Position numbers and translations under genes: made by a program. Positions 54,648-63,564 of a stretch of 64,000 nucleotides of DNA are shown in pieces. Every line of letters begins with the position of its first letter. Within the stretch, counting starts at the first letter, position 1. Origin of the DNA: an uncultured Sutterella sp. (GTDB lineage: Bacteria; Pseudomonadota; Gammaproteobacteria; Burkholderiales; Burkholderiaceae_F); contig CALXXT010000070.1 in assembly GCA_944392755.1 (NCBI GenBank), positions 1 through 64,000 of the forward strand, in the 5' to 3' direction. The notes below the pieces were generated by a model. The model made no database searches. It had not been told where the DNA came from and was given only the letters and a program-made list of their open reading frames with translations.

Positions 54648-56000
54648 ATGCATCAAAACGCTTCGTCGCCGCGCTCGTCGTGGACATCGAGACTCGGTTT
54701 CATTCTTGCCGCTGCGGGTTCCGCAGTCGGTCTCGGCGCCATCTGGAAGTTCCCCTACATGGCCGGCACGAACGGAGGCTCAATCTTTCTGCTTCCCTAC
54801 ATCTTCTTCACGCTCACGATCGGGCTTGCGCTCCTCATCGGCGAGATGTGCATGGGACGCCATGCCCGCGGCGGCGCCGGCACGGCTTTCCGCAAGCTCG
54901 GCGGCCGCGCTTGGGGCTGGGCAGGACTTCTCTCCGTGCTGACGGGCGCGCTTGTCCTTGCCTTCTACTCGGTGGTGGGCGGATGGACCGTGCACTACCT
55001 CGTTGAGGCGTGCCTCGGCCGAGGCGTCGCCGAAGACCCGTCGACAATGCGGTCGGCCTTCGAAGCCTTCGCGGCCGACCCGGTTTCTTCAATCGGATGC
55101 CATGCGGCATTCCTCACGGCGACGGCGGCGGTCGTGCTCTGCGGCGTTGAGAAGGGCATCGAGCGCGTGAGCAAAATCCTCATGCCCCTTCTCTTCATCC
55201 TGATGCTTGTTCTCATCGTGCGCGGGCTCTCGCTTCCGGGAGCCTTCGAAGGTCTGCGGTTCCTCTTCAAGCCCGATCCCTCGGCCTTCACGGGCGAAGC
55301 GCTTCTGAACGCCATGGGATTCGCCTTTTTCTCGCTCTCGGTCGGCTCGGGCTCGATGATGAACTACGGCAGCTACCTCGGCGAAGAAGCGAAGATCGGC
55401 TCCTCGACCACCTGGATCGTTCTGCTCGCGATTCTCGCCTCGATCCTGGGCGGCCTCATGATCATGCCGGCCGTCTTCGCCTTCGGACTCTCTCCCGATG
55501 CGGGTCCGGGCCTCACCTTCGCCACGATGCCCGCCGTCTTCGCCAAGCTCCCCTTCGGCCATCTCTTTGCCGTCGCCTTCTATGCGTGCCTCTTCGTGGC
55601 CGCGATTACGAGCTCGATCTCGATCCTGGAAATGTCGACGCAGTACTTCGTCGACGAGCACGGCGTTTCGAAGCGCACCGCCGTCGTCGGCGTTTCGACC
55701 GTCCTCGGTCTGCTCGGCATTCTCAGCGCGCTCTCCTTCGGACCGCTTGCCGACGTGAAGATTTTCGGGCGGACCTTCTTCGACCTCTTCGACGGCTTCA
55801 CCTCCAACATCGGCATGCCGATCGGATGCCTGAGCATCGCCCTCGTGGCGGGCGGCGTCGCCTGGAGCGCAACCCGCGGCGAACTTGCCAAATCGGGCGG
55901 ATGGACGCAAGGCGCCCTCAAGGCCTTCCGCTTCGTGCTTCTCGTCCTGGGGCCGATCGTCATCCTTGCCGTCGCCGGCAAGGCGCTCGGACTCTACTGA
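54648..56000 (+). CDS. Sodium-dependent NSS/SNF family transporter, copy 3
   Basis: A 450-residue paralogue. Helix 1 reads GSAVGLGAIWKFPYMAGTNG, with the Ala and Lys replacements shared by all four copies; the helix 10 block is FDLFDGFTSNIGMPIG. The ATG at 54648 is chosen because it aligns with the short N-termini of the other copies; no clear ribosome site precedes it, and an in-frame ATG at 54579 would add 23 residues. NNYGSYLGEE in the middle parallels TYGSYLSEE of copy 2, so these two may be the closest pair. Confidence 0.88.
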   Translation: MHQNASSPRSSWTSRLGFILAAAGSAVGLGAIWKFPYMAGTNGGSIFLLPYIFFTLTIGLALLIGEMCMGRHARGGAGTAFRKLGGRAWGWAGLLSVLTGALVLAFYSVVGGWTVHYLVEACLGRGVAEDPSTMRSAFEAFAADPVSSIGCHAAFLTATAAVVLCGVEKGIERVSKILMPLLFILMLVLIVRGLSLPGAFEGLRFLFKPDPSAFTGEALLNAMGFAFFSLSVGSGSMMNYGSYLGEEAKIGSSTTWIVLLAILASILGGLMIMPAVFAFGLSPDAGPGLTFATMPAVFAKLPFGHLFAVAFYACLFVAAITSSISILEMSTQYFVDEHGVSKRTAVVGVSTVLGLLGILSALSFGPLADVKIFGRTFFDLFDGFTSNIGMPIGCLSIALVAGGVAWSATRGELAKSGGWTQGALKAFRFVLLVLGPIVILAVAGKALGLY

Positions 56001-56124
56001 CTCCTACCGAGGCAGCCGTATTCGAGCGCCTTGTAAACTAAATACCTGCGTCGCTCTTTACTGAACGACGAAGATCCCGGGCCCGACGCGGCCCTTCCCT
56101 CTTTTTCCCGGAAATGCTCTCAAT

Positions 56125-57462
56125 ATGACGGACAAAGCAAATTCTGGCGGCTGGGGCTCTCGCCTCGGCTTCATTCTGGCAAGCGCCGGTTCGGCTGTGG
56201 GTCTCGGAGCCATCTGGAAGTTTCCGTACATGGCGGGAACGAACGGCGGCTCCGTCTTCATGCTCCCCTACATCTTCTTCACGCTCACGGTGGGCGTGGC
56301 GCTTCTGATCGCTGAATTTGCCATGGGCCGTGCGGGCCGGCGCGGCGCCGTGGGCAGCCTCAACGCCGTTTGCGGCCGCCCCTGGGGAATTTTCGGCGGA
56401 ATCGGCGTCTTCACGGTCTTCCTCATCCTCTCCTTCTATTCGATCGTGGGCGGCTGGTGCCTCAAGTACACCTGGGACGCTGTCACGGGCGTCGGACTCA
56501 TCTCGGACGCCGAACAACTGAGCGCGCACTTCGGCGGCTTCGTTTCCGACACGGTCTCCTCCTACGGCTTCCTTTTCGCCTTCCTGCTCCTGACGATGCT
56601 CATCGTTCTGCGCGGCGTGCAGGCCGGCATCGAAAAGCTTTCGAAGGTGCTGATGCCGATGCTCTTCATCCTGATGATCATTCTCATCATCCGCGGCGTG
56701 ACGCTGCCGAACGGCTGGGCAGGCGTCGAATTTCTCTTCACGCCGCGCTGGGAAGACTTCAACGCCTCGGCCCTCTTCAATGCGATGGGCTTCTGCTTCT
56801 TCTCGCTTTCGCTCGGCGCGGGCACGATGATCACCTACGGTTCCTATCTTGATCCGAAGGCCGATCTTCCCTCGTCGGTCGGCTGGGTTGCCTTCCTCGG
56901 AATCCTCTCTTCGATCCTGGGCGGCCTCATGGTGATGCCCGCGGTCTTCGCCTTCCATCTCGATCCTACGGCCGGCCCCGGCCTCACCTTCGTAACGATG
57001 CCCGCGATCTTCTCGCAGATGCCCATGGGACAGCTCTTCGCCGTCTTCTTCTACATCTGCCTCACGGTGGCCGCCATCACGTCGTCCGTGTCGATGCTTG
57101 AGGCCTGCACGGTGCTCCTCTCGACCGAAACGGGCGTCTCGCGCCGCACCGGCATCCTGATCACGGTGGCGGGCGCGGCCGTGGTCGGGTTCCTCGCGAA
57201 CCTCTCCTTCGGTCCGTGGGCCGACGTCAAGTTCTTCGGCAAAAACCTCTTCGACCTGCTCGACTACGTCACCTCGAACGTCGGCATGCCGCTCTCGACC
57301 TTCGGCATCTCGATTGCCGCCGCATGGGTCGCCTGGCCCGTGACGGCTCGCGAACTCCAGAGCGCACGCACGCTTTCGCCCTCGGCCCTGCGCACGGCGC
57401 GCATCATGATCGGCTTCCTCTCGCCCGTCTTCGTCGCCATCGTGGCGGCGGGAAGCCTCTGA
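56125..57462 (+). CDS. Sodium-dependent NSS/SNF family transporter, copy 4
   Basis: A 445-residue paralogue beginning MTDKANSGGWGSRLGFILAS. Helix 1 GSAVGLGAIWKFPYMAGTNG matches copy 3. The middle block MGFCFFSLSLGAGTMITYGS resembles copies 1-3, and helix 10 has LLDYVTSNVGMPLST with the conserved Asp. GGAAA lies upstream of the ATG. The 124-base gap before it holds no obvious terminator, so copies 3 and 4 could share a transcript. A terminator follows. Confidence 0.9.
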   Translation: MTDKANSGGWGSRLGFILASAGSAVGLGAIWKFPYMAGTNGGSVFMLPYIFFTLTVGVALLIAEFAMGRAGRRGAVGSLNAVCGRPWGIFGGIGVFTVFLILSFYSIVGGWCLKYTWDAVTGVGLISDAEQLSAHFGGFVSDTVSSYGFLFAFLLLTMLIVLRGVQAGIEKLSKVLMPMLFILMIILIIRGVTLPNGWAGVEFLFTPRWEDFNASALFNAMGFCFFSLSLGAGTMITYGSYLDPKADLPSSVGWVAFLGILSSILGGLMVMPAVFAFHLDPTAGPGLTFVTMPAIFSQMPMGQLFAVFFYICLTVAAITSSVSMLEACTVLLSTETGVSRRTGILITVAGAAVVGFLANLSFGPWADVKFFGKNLFDLLDYVTSNVGMPLSTFGISIAAAWVAWPVTARELQSARTLSPSALRTARIMIGFLSPVFVAIVAAGSL

Positions 57463-57485
57463 CACAGGTTTGAAAAACCTCGCCT

Positions 57486-57527
57486 CGTTCGGGCGGCGGT
57501 CGAGCACCGTCGCCCGAACGTCTTTTT
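57486..57527 (+). terminator. Terminator after NSS copy 4
   Basis: GTTCGGGCG (57487-57495) pairs with CGCCCGAAC (57511-57519), with extra inner pairing, followed by TCTTTTT. Confidence 0.8.
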
Positions 57528-57594
57528 GGACGGCGTTCCGGCGGATTGATATGCTTTCGGACAACTCCCCCCAAAAATTTTCCCCGAGACCCCC

Positions 57595-58395
57595 ATGGAA
57601 CTGAAGCGCATCTTCATTCTCTATTTTTCACCGACGGGCGGCACGCGCCGCGTCGCCCGCATTCTTCTCGACGCCGCCCGCAAGTCCGGCGCTTTTCTCG
57701 AAGAAGCGGATCTCACGCCGCCCGAAGCCCGCGAGGCGCCTCTCGAATTTGAAGCCGGAGACCTCGTTTTCTGGGCCGCTCCGTCCTATGGCGGACGCCT
57801 GCCCAAACCCTTCCACGACTACCGCGGCTTCGCGGGCCGCAGCGCTTGGGGCGTGCCCGTAGCCGTCTACGGCAACCGTCACTTCGACGACCAGCTTGCC
57901 GAAATGCAGGACGTCATGGAGGCATGCGGCTTCACGGTGCCTGCGGGCGCAGCCTTCATCGCACGGCACAATCAGCATCCGCTGCTCGGAGCCGGACGGC
58001 CCGACGCCGAAGACCGGAAGGCGGCTGAAAGCTTCGTCGGCCTCGTGATCGAGAAGATCCGCGCGGCCGATGCGCACGACGACCTGCGCGTCGCCCTGCC
58101 CGGTCATCGGCCCTACAAGCCCTACGGGAAGGTGGCCGCTGCACCCGAAGTGGTGCACCCCGAGAAATGCCACCATTGCGGCGAATGCGCCGAAAGCTGC
58201 CCCATGGGCATCATCGATCCGATCACGATGAAAGTGACGGATGCCGGCCAATGCATCGGATGCCGCGGATGCATCGAAGCGTGCCATTACGGCGCACGCC
58301 ATTTCCCCGATGCGGTGGCCGCAGCCATTGCCGCGAAGCTTGAGACGATCTATCAGGCCAATGCCGAGCGAAAGGCTCCGACGATCTGCCTTTGA
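57595..58395 (+). CDS. EFR1-type flavodoxin-ferredoxin fusion protein
   Basis: A 266-residue cytosolic electron carrier. The N-terminal half is flavodoxin-like (IFILYFSPTGGTRRVARILL binds FMN phosphate; FWAAPSYGGRLP). The C-terminal half carries two 4Fe-4S sites: CHHCGECAESCP and CIGCRGCIEACHYGAR, eight cysteines in all. This layout matches the EFR1 family of ferrodoxins found in many gut anaerobes; partners are unknown. It follows NSS copy 4 after a terminator and precedes rlmD by seven bases, so it is probably co-transcribed with rlmD. Confidence 0.88.
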   Translation: MELKRIFILYFSPTGGTRRVARILLDAARKSGAFLEEADLTPPEAREAPLEFEAGDLVFWAAPSYGGRLPKPFHDYRGFAGRSAWGVPVAVYGNRHFDDQLAEMQDVMEACGFTVPAGAAFIARHNQHPLLGAGRPDAEDRKAAESFVGLVIEKIRAADAHDDLRVALPGHRPYKPYGKVAAAPEVVHPEKCHHCGECAESCPMGIIDPITMKVTDAGQCIGCRGCIEACHYGARHFPDAVAAAIAAKLETIYQANAERKAPTICL

Positions 58396-58402
58396 GTTCG
58401 GC

Positions 58403-59812
58403 ATGTCAGGCAAGCTGCATCTCCATCGCGCTTCGTCCGTCGTCGTGACGGGCCTTGCGCCGTCGGGCGCGGGCACGGCTGAAATCGACGGTCTCCCGGT
58501 GCTGCTCCCCGGGGCGCTCCCCGGCGACGTCGTCGACTGCCTTTGGGAGCCGCCGAAACCGGGCGGCCGGCAGGGGCTTGCCCGCGAAGTCCGCCTCCTG
58601 ACGCCTTCGCCCGACCGCGACGCGTCGCGCTGCCCCCTTGCCGGAGCCTGCGGCGGCTGCGCCGCAGCAGGCCTCGCCTACGAAGCCGAGCTCTCGCTGA
58701 AGTGCAGCCTCCTCCTCGAAGTTCCGCTGAAAAAGGCCGGGCTTCTTCGCGCCGGTCTGCTCGAAAGCCCGGCGGCGCAGCCGGAAAGCGCGCGGCGGGG
58801 GTTCCGCAACAAGGCGATTCTCTATCCTGCGCTCGAACGCACGCCTCAGGGCGGCCTTGCCGGCCGCTTCGGCTACTACCGCGCTCGCTCGCACCGCGTG
58901 GTGCCTGCGGAGAACTGTCCGCAGACGCCCCGATGGATGCATGAAGCGGCCCGCGATGCGGCGAGCCTCCTTGTCCGAGGTCCGCTCTCGGGAACGGCGC
59001 AGGCGCCCGACCGGACGCTGCGCGCGCTCTGCCTGCGGGAGGCGCCGGGCACGCGCGAGCGCCTCGTTACGATCGTTTCGCGAAGACCGCTCGGGGAGGC
59101 CGAGCGGAAAGAGCTCCGTGAATTGATCGAGCCTCTTGCGCGCCGGCTCAACCTTGCCGGCGTCGCGCTCAACGTGAACCCGAATCCCGGAAATGCGGTT
59201 CTTGCCTTCGGCCCGAATGCCGTCGAGACGCTTTTCGGGCATTCCGAGATGAGGGCGCGCATCGGCGGTCTCGAATTCGAAGCGACGCCCCTCACCTTCC
59301 TGCAGGTGAACAGCGCTCAGATCGAGCGTCTTTATGCCGAGGCGCTCAAGGGCTTGGACTTGAAGCGCGAAGACCGCTTTCTCGACCTCTACTGCGGCGT
59401 TGGAACGCTCACGCTCCTCGGGGCGCGCTGCGGATGCGAGGCGGCGGGAATCGAGCGCGTGGAGGCGTCCGTGGAACGGGCGCGCAGAAACGCTTTGCTG
59501 AACGGACTCGAGCGCGTGCAGTTTTCGGCCGGTCCCGTTGAAGCGCTCCTCGAGGAGACGGCCGCGTCCATGCGCCCCAACAAGGTGATGCTCGATCCCG
59601 CGCACCGCGGCGTCGAACGCTCGGTGCTCGAAGCGCTCGCGCGGATGCCCGTCGAGCGGCTCGTCTACGTGGCGTGCGGAGCGGCCGCCTTCGTCCGGGA
59701 CGCGTCGGAACTCGTGCGCCTCGGCTTCCGGCTCGAACGCGTGCTCCCGGTCGATCTCTTTCCGGGAAGCCTCAACATCGAGACGATCGGGGTCTTCTCG
59801 CGTCAGCGGTAG
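58403..59812 (+). CDS. rlmD: 23S rRNA (uracil-5-)-methyltransferase RlmD family
   Basis: A 469-residue RumA-type m5U methyltransferase. An N-terminal TRAM-like beta domain is followed by the iron-sulfur cysteines in CPLAGACGGCAAAGL with a fourth Cys in LSLKCSLLL, then the SAM fold (LDLYCGVGTLTLLGARCG), the LDPAHRGVERSVLEAL loop (usually DPPRxG) and the catalytic Cys of VYVACGAAAFVRDAS. The start at 58403 is preferred to an in-frame upstream start inside the preceding gene. Its 3' end overlaps that of the convergent helicase gene by ten bases. Whether U1939 or U747 is the target is not certain. Confidence 0.85.
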   Translation: MSGKLHLHRASSVVVTGLAPSGAGTAEIDGLPVLLPGALPGDVVDCLWEPPKPGGRQGLAREVRLLTPSPDRDASRCPLAGACGGCAAAGLAYEAELSLKCSLLLEVPLKKAGLLRAGLLESPAAQPESARRGFRNKAILYPALERTPQGGLAGRFGYYRARSHRVVPAENCPQTPRWMHEAARDAASLLVRGPLSGTAQAPDRTLRALCLREAPGTRERLVTIVSRRPLGEAERKELRELIEPLARRLNLAGVALNVNPNPGNAVLAFGPNAVETLFGHSEMRARIGGLEFEATPLTFLQVNSAQIERLYAEALKGLDLKREDRFLDLYCGVGTLTLLGARCGCEAAGIERVEASVERARRNALLNGLERVQFSAGPVEALLEETAASMRPNKVMLDPAHRGVERSVLEALARMPVERLVYVACGAAAFVRDASELVRLGFRLERVLPVDLFPGSLNIETIGVFSRQR

Positions 59813-61914
59813 AGCCCCTCGCGGAAGCGCTCGGGGTCGGCGAAGAATTCGATCACCTTCTCCATGCGGCGCGTCCGAAAGAAGTCGGGCAGACTGGAAA
59901 GGATGACGCGTCCGTAGCCTCGCTCGACGGCGCGCACGTCGCAAAGCATGAAGACGCCCCGATCGGTTTCGCTTCGAATCAAGCGGCCCGCGCCCTGCTT
60001 CAGGGCGATCACCGCTTCGGGAAGCACGTATTCGGCAAACGGATTTCCACCGCGCTCGCGGATCGCCCGGCAGCGCGCCGCGTCGACGGGATCATCGGGC
60101 GGCGCAAAGGGGATTTTGTCGATGACGACGAGGGAAAGCGCGTCTCCGCGCACGTCGACCCCCTCCCAGAAGCTCATCGAGCCGACGAGGACGGCATTGC
60201 CCCGACGGCGGAATTCGTCGATGAGAACCGCCTTCGGCTTCTCGCCCTGCACGAAAAGCGGGTAGAGCCCGCCGTTCGCCTCGAGCTTCGCGCGAAGCGC
60301 TTCCGCTGCGCTCGCCACGGCCGAGAGCGACGTGCAGAGAAAGAAGGTTTTCCCACCCGCCGCGTTCACGAGGGGCCATGCGGCCTCAACCACGCGCTGC
60401 GCGTGTTCGGCCGAGTTGTTCGCCGGCGCGGGAAGCTTCGGAAGATAGAAGCACCCCTGCTCCCAGTAGTTGAAGGGGCTCGGCCACGTTTCGGCCCGCA
60501 CCGCTTCGCCCGAGAGGCCGACTTCCTCCAAAAAGTGCGTGAAGTCGCCCGCGCTCGAGAGCGTGGCCGACGTGAAGAGGTAGGCCCCGCCCGCGTCGCC
60601 CCGCATCGCGCGGAAGTCTTCGGCGAAGGAGAGCGGCGTTTCCGTAAAGCGCACGCCGTTCGCCGAGACGGAAATCCAACGCACGACCGGCTTCGCGGGA
60701 GCATCCCCATCGGACTTCTCCGAAGCGGACGCCTCCTCCTTCACCGCGCTCACCGCGCGCTCTCCGGCATCCTCGGCGGCCCGCCTCCAGTCGCGCACCC
60801 CCGCAAAAACCTCTTCGGCATAGTCCCGAAGGGTATCGAGCTCGGCGTCGCGTCCCGCATTCGCCTTCATGGCCGCCAGAAGCGCGCCGAAAGCCTTCTC
60901 CACGTCGGCAAGAGGACCGGCCAGGCGGCTGAACCCCTCCATCGCGTCGATCGACTTGCGGTCGCCTTCGACGAGTCCGGCGTCGCGCACCGCAAGCCGC
61001 AGGTCGTAGGCCGTCTTCTGAAGCGCCGCCGACAAGGCCGCCCAGTCGGCGCCGTCCCTGACGCGGCTCATGCCGAGCTCGCGGGCGGCCGCCTCCACGT
61101 CGAGAAGCTGAAACGTCGTGAAGAACGTTCCGAAAAAATCCGAAGCAATGCCGGGAAGCTGGTGCGCTTCATCGAAAACCGTGAGGGCGGCCTTCGGCAG
61201 AAGGCCGTCGATTGCCCCCGAAGCCGCCTTCTTCACGGCCATCGAGCTCAAATAAAGATGGTGGTTCACGACGACGATCTGAGCGGCGGCGGCCGCCTCC
61301 CTCGCGCGCTTCACGAAGCATTCCGCATAGTGAGGGCATCGTTCGGGCCCCAGACAGTTCTCTCGGGTGCTCGTGACGTAGGGCCAGAGCGCATCGTCTT
61401 CGGGAACCGAGGAAAGTTCGGCCTTGTCGCCCGTCGGCGAGACCGCCGCGAAGGCCTGAATGCGGCGCAGCTTTTCGAAGGAATCCTTCTCCGGCAGCCA
61501 CCCGTCCTCGGCCAAGCGCTCCAGGTGGTGAAGACACACGTAGTTCGCGCGTCCCTTGAGGAGCGCGGCCGAAGGATGAATGCCGAGCGCCCGAGAGAGC
61601 GCCGGAATGTCCTTCTTGAAGAGCTGGTCCTGAAGGGGCTTGCCCGCGGTCGAAATCACGACGACCGCGCCCGACAGGAGCGCCGGAACGAGGTAGGCGA
61701 AGGTCTTTCCCGTCCCGGTTCCCGCCTCGGCGACAACGGTTGAATTCGCCTCGAGCGCCTCGGCAACGGCGTCGGCGAACGCCGCCTGTCCGTCGCGGGG
61801 CAGGAAGCCTGGCGTTGCGCGCGCGATGGGTCCCGCGGGCCCGAAGGCTTCGCGCACGCGCTCCCTCAGCGGCCGCCGGTCGTCAAAAAGGCTCGAACTG
61901 CGTCGCGGCGTCAT
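59803..61914 (-). CDS. DinG/YoaA-type ATP-dependent DNA helicase
   Basis: A 703-residue superfamily 2, XPD-like 5'-3' helicase. Walker A is EAGTGTGKTFAYLVPA (residues 63-78) and the DEAH box is VFDEAHQLPG. The iron-sulfur cysteines are NYVCLHH, then CLGPERCPHYAECF. C-terminal helicase motifs include SMSFWEGVDVRGDALSLVVI and LKQGAGRLIRSETDRGVFML. Length and N-terminus fit YoaA rather than long DinG. The ATG at 61914 lies seven bases after the upstream secreted-protein gene. The role is resolving blocked replication forks or R-loops. Confidence 0.92.
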   Translation of the reverse strand: MTPRRSSSLFDDRRPLRERVREAFGPAGPIARATPGFLPRDGQAAFADAVAEALEANSTVVAEAGTGTGKTFAYLVPALLSGAVVVISTAGKPLQDQLFKKDIPALSRALGIHPSAALLKGRANYVCLHHLERLAEDGWLPEKDSFEKLRRIQAFAAVSPTGDKAELSSVPEDDALWPYVTSTRENCLGPERCPHYAECFVKRAREAAAAAQIVVVNHHLYLSSMAVKKAASGAIDGLLPKAALTVFDEAHQLPGIASDFFGTFFTTFQLLDVEAAARELGMSRVRDGADWAALSAALQKTAYDLRLAVRDAGLVEGDRKSIDAMEGFSRLAGPLADVEKAFGALLAAMKANAGRDAELDTLRDYAEEVFAGVRDWRRAAEDAGERAVSAVKEEASASEKSDGDAPAKPVVRWISVSANGVRFTETPLSFAEDFRAMRGDAGGAYLFTSATLSSAGDFTHFLEEVGLSGEAVRAETWPSPFNYWEQGCFYLPKLPAPANNSAEHAQRVVEAAWPLVNAAGGKTFFLCTSLSAVASAAEALRAKLEANGGLYPLFVQGEKPKAVLIDEFRRRGNAVLVGSMSFWEGVDVRGDALSLVVIDKIPFAPPDDPVDAARCRAIRERGGNPFAEYVLPEAVIALKQGAGRLIRSETDRGVFMLCDVRAVERGYGRVILSSLPDFFRTRRMEKVIEFFADPERFREGLYR

Positions 61915-61921
61915 GACCCGA

Positions 61922-62755
61922 TCAGAAATAGTCGGCAAGGCCCGAGTCGTGCTTCGCCTTCGTCTCGTCGTAACGCTCCTGCGCGGCCTCGCGCTCCTTG
62001 AGGCTCTTCTCAAAGCGCTGCTGCTTCTTGATGCGCTCGGCGCGGCGCTTCGCCGCTCGGCTCTCCGCCTTCTTCATGCGCTCTTCGGCTTCGCTCAGCT
62101 TCTCGCTGTAATAGGCTTCGTTTTCGGCTTCGAGCGCCTCCCGGTCGGCTTGAGCGGCCGCATCGGGAGCTTCGGCCTCCTTCGGCTTCAAAGAAGCCGG
62201 CTTCGAAGGTTCGCGCTCCGACTTCGGGGCCAATTCGATCGGCTCGCGCTTTTCGCGCACGGACTTCGGCTCGAGCTTCATGGGAGGAGCCTTCGGCTCC
62301 TTCACGGTTTTGGGCGTCACCTTCATCGGCTCGCGCTTCGGCTCCGCGAGCGCCTCGGCGCGCTTCTTCTCGTAGGCGGCCGTGCGTTCGGCCCGCTTCA
62401 CGTCGTTCGCCGCGTTCATGATGCTGCGCACCTCCCGCTCACGCTCGAACGAGAGCTTTCGCGCCTCATCGATGCAGGCATTGACGAGGAACTTCTTCTG
62501 ACACCACGGACGGACGTTCTTCACGGCCTCGTGGATGCGCTTGAGCTCATCGTCGGCAAGAGAAAGCACGCGGTCGGCCTCCTCGCCCGTGCGGATGCTC
62601 TCCTTTGCGCTCCACTTCTCGTGAAACGCGTGATCGCCGAGAACGGCCATCGCCGCATCGTACTTCGCCCGAAGCGCTTCGTCCGAGTCGTCGTCGGCTT
62701 GAGCCGCACCGGCCAAAAAGGCGGCCGCAAGCGCAGCGGCCGCCAGCTTTCTCAT
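61922..62755 (-). CDS. Secreted Lys/Glu-rich coiled-coil protein
   Basis: About 277 residues. A signal peptide (MRKLAAAALAAAFLAGAAQA) precedes a domain with WCQKKFLVNACIDEARKLSF, a Cys-KF-x-V-x-x-Cys-x-(D/E)-A-R pattern seen in uncharacterised Burkholderiales exported proteins. Then come repeats of PK-S/T-V-(K/R)E separated by Pro, and a strongly charged helical C-terminus (EAERMKKAES-like). An ATG at 62770 in frame would add five residues. It lies 13 bases after nfsB and seven before the helicase gene, so co-transcription is likely. Function unknown; the protein may span or bind the envelope. Confidence 0.7.
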   Translation of the reverse strand: MRKLAAAALAAAFLAGAAQADDDSDEALRAKYDAAMAVLGDHAFHEKWSAKESIRTGEEADRVLSLADDELKRIHEAVKNVRPWCQKKFLVNACIDEARKLSFEREREVRSIMNAANDVKRAERTAAYEKKRAEALAEPKREPMKVTPKTVKEPKAPPMKLEPKSVREKREPIELAPKSEREPSKPASLKPKEAEAPDAAAQADREALEAENEAYYSEKLSEAEERMKKAESRAAKRRAERIKKQQRFEKSLKEREAAQERYDETKAKHDSGLADYF

Positions 62756-62783
62756 CCTCACCCAATTCATCGATCGTCGTCCG

Positions 62784-63437
62784 TCAGCGAATTTCCGTCA
62801 CGACCGCTTCGCGCGGGAGGCGGGACTTCGGGCGAGACGCGTTCGAGTCGTTCGGCCTGCGCACGCCGAGCGAAACGGCGACAACGCTGCGCAGTCCCTT
62901 TTCGCGCAGCCCGAGAATGCGGTCAAGCATCTCGAAGTCCGCCCCTTCGATCGGCGTCGAGTCGACGCCGATCGCGGCGGCCGCCATCAGGAGGAAGCCC
63001 TGAGCGATGTAGGCCTGCGCGGTTTCCCAAGCAAAGCCGTCGCGGCGCTCCTTCTGGTGAAGGTCGACGAAATGGCGCCGTCCGGCGTCGTAGTCCGTGC
63101 CGGCCGGAAGCCCCGCATAGCGGCCGTCGGCAAGCTCCTGCTCGAGAAGGGCCTTCAGGTGCTCGGGACCGATTTCCTCGCGCACCGCAAAAACGACGAC
63201 GTCGCTCGCGAGCGTGACGCGCTCGCGGTTGAAGTCAAGAATCGCCGGAAGAATCTTCGCCTTCGCCTCGTCGCTCGAGGCGACGAAGAAGTGCCAGGGC
63301 TGGGAGTTCACCGACGACGGGGAGAGCCGAAGCACTTCAAGGAGCGCCTCGAGCTTCTCGCGCGGGATTTTTTCCCCCGAGTAGTGCTTCGTCGTGTAGC
63401 GGCTCTTCATGAGCTCAAGAAGTTCCTCTGTGCGCAT
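62784..63437 (-). CDS. nfsB: NfsB-like oxygen-insensitive NAD(P)H nitroreductase
   Basis: A 217-residue FMN enzyme aligned by memory with E. coli NfsB throughout: SPSSVNSQPWHFFVASSDEA, GRRHFVDLHQKERRDGFAW, GVDSTPIEGAD, GLREKGLRSVVAVSLGVRR and ASRPKSRLPREAVVTEI. It reduces quinones, dihydropteridines and nitroaromatics, and so would activate nitrofuran or metronidazole-type drugs. The ATG at 63437 has GGAGGA seven bases upstream; a TTG two codons earlier is less likely. It heads the nfsB-secreted protein-helicase run. Confidence 0.9.
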   Translation of the reverse strand: MRTEELLELMKSRYTTKHYSGEKIPREKLEALLEVLRLSPSSVNSQPWHFFVASSDEAKAKILPAILDFNRERVTLASDVVVFAVREEIGPEHLKALLEQELADGRYAGLPAGTDYDAGRRHFVDLHQKERRDGFAWETAQAYIAQGFLLMAAAAIGVDSTPIEGADFEMLDRILGLREKGLRSVVAVSLGVRRPNDSNASRPKSRLPREAVVTEIR

Positions 63438-63564
63438 CGCCAATCCTCCATGCAGTGTCGGCCGGTCGTTCCCCTCCAGCGGGGAGAGCTGCAGGCCGAT
63501 CGGAAAAGTCTAGCAGGAAGCCGGCCGCGTTCGACGCGCGCCGCAACAGTTCGAAGCAGTTTTT

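Noticed and set aside
58241..58402. N-terminal extension of rlmD
   Set aside because: The extra 54 codons lie within the iron-sulfur part of the preceding gene in another frame and have no family resemblance.
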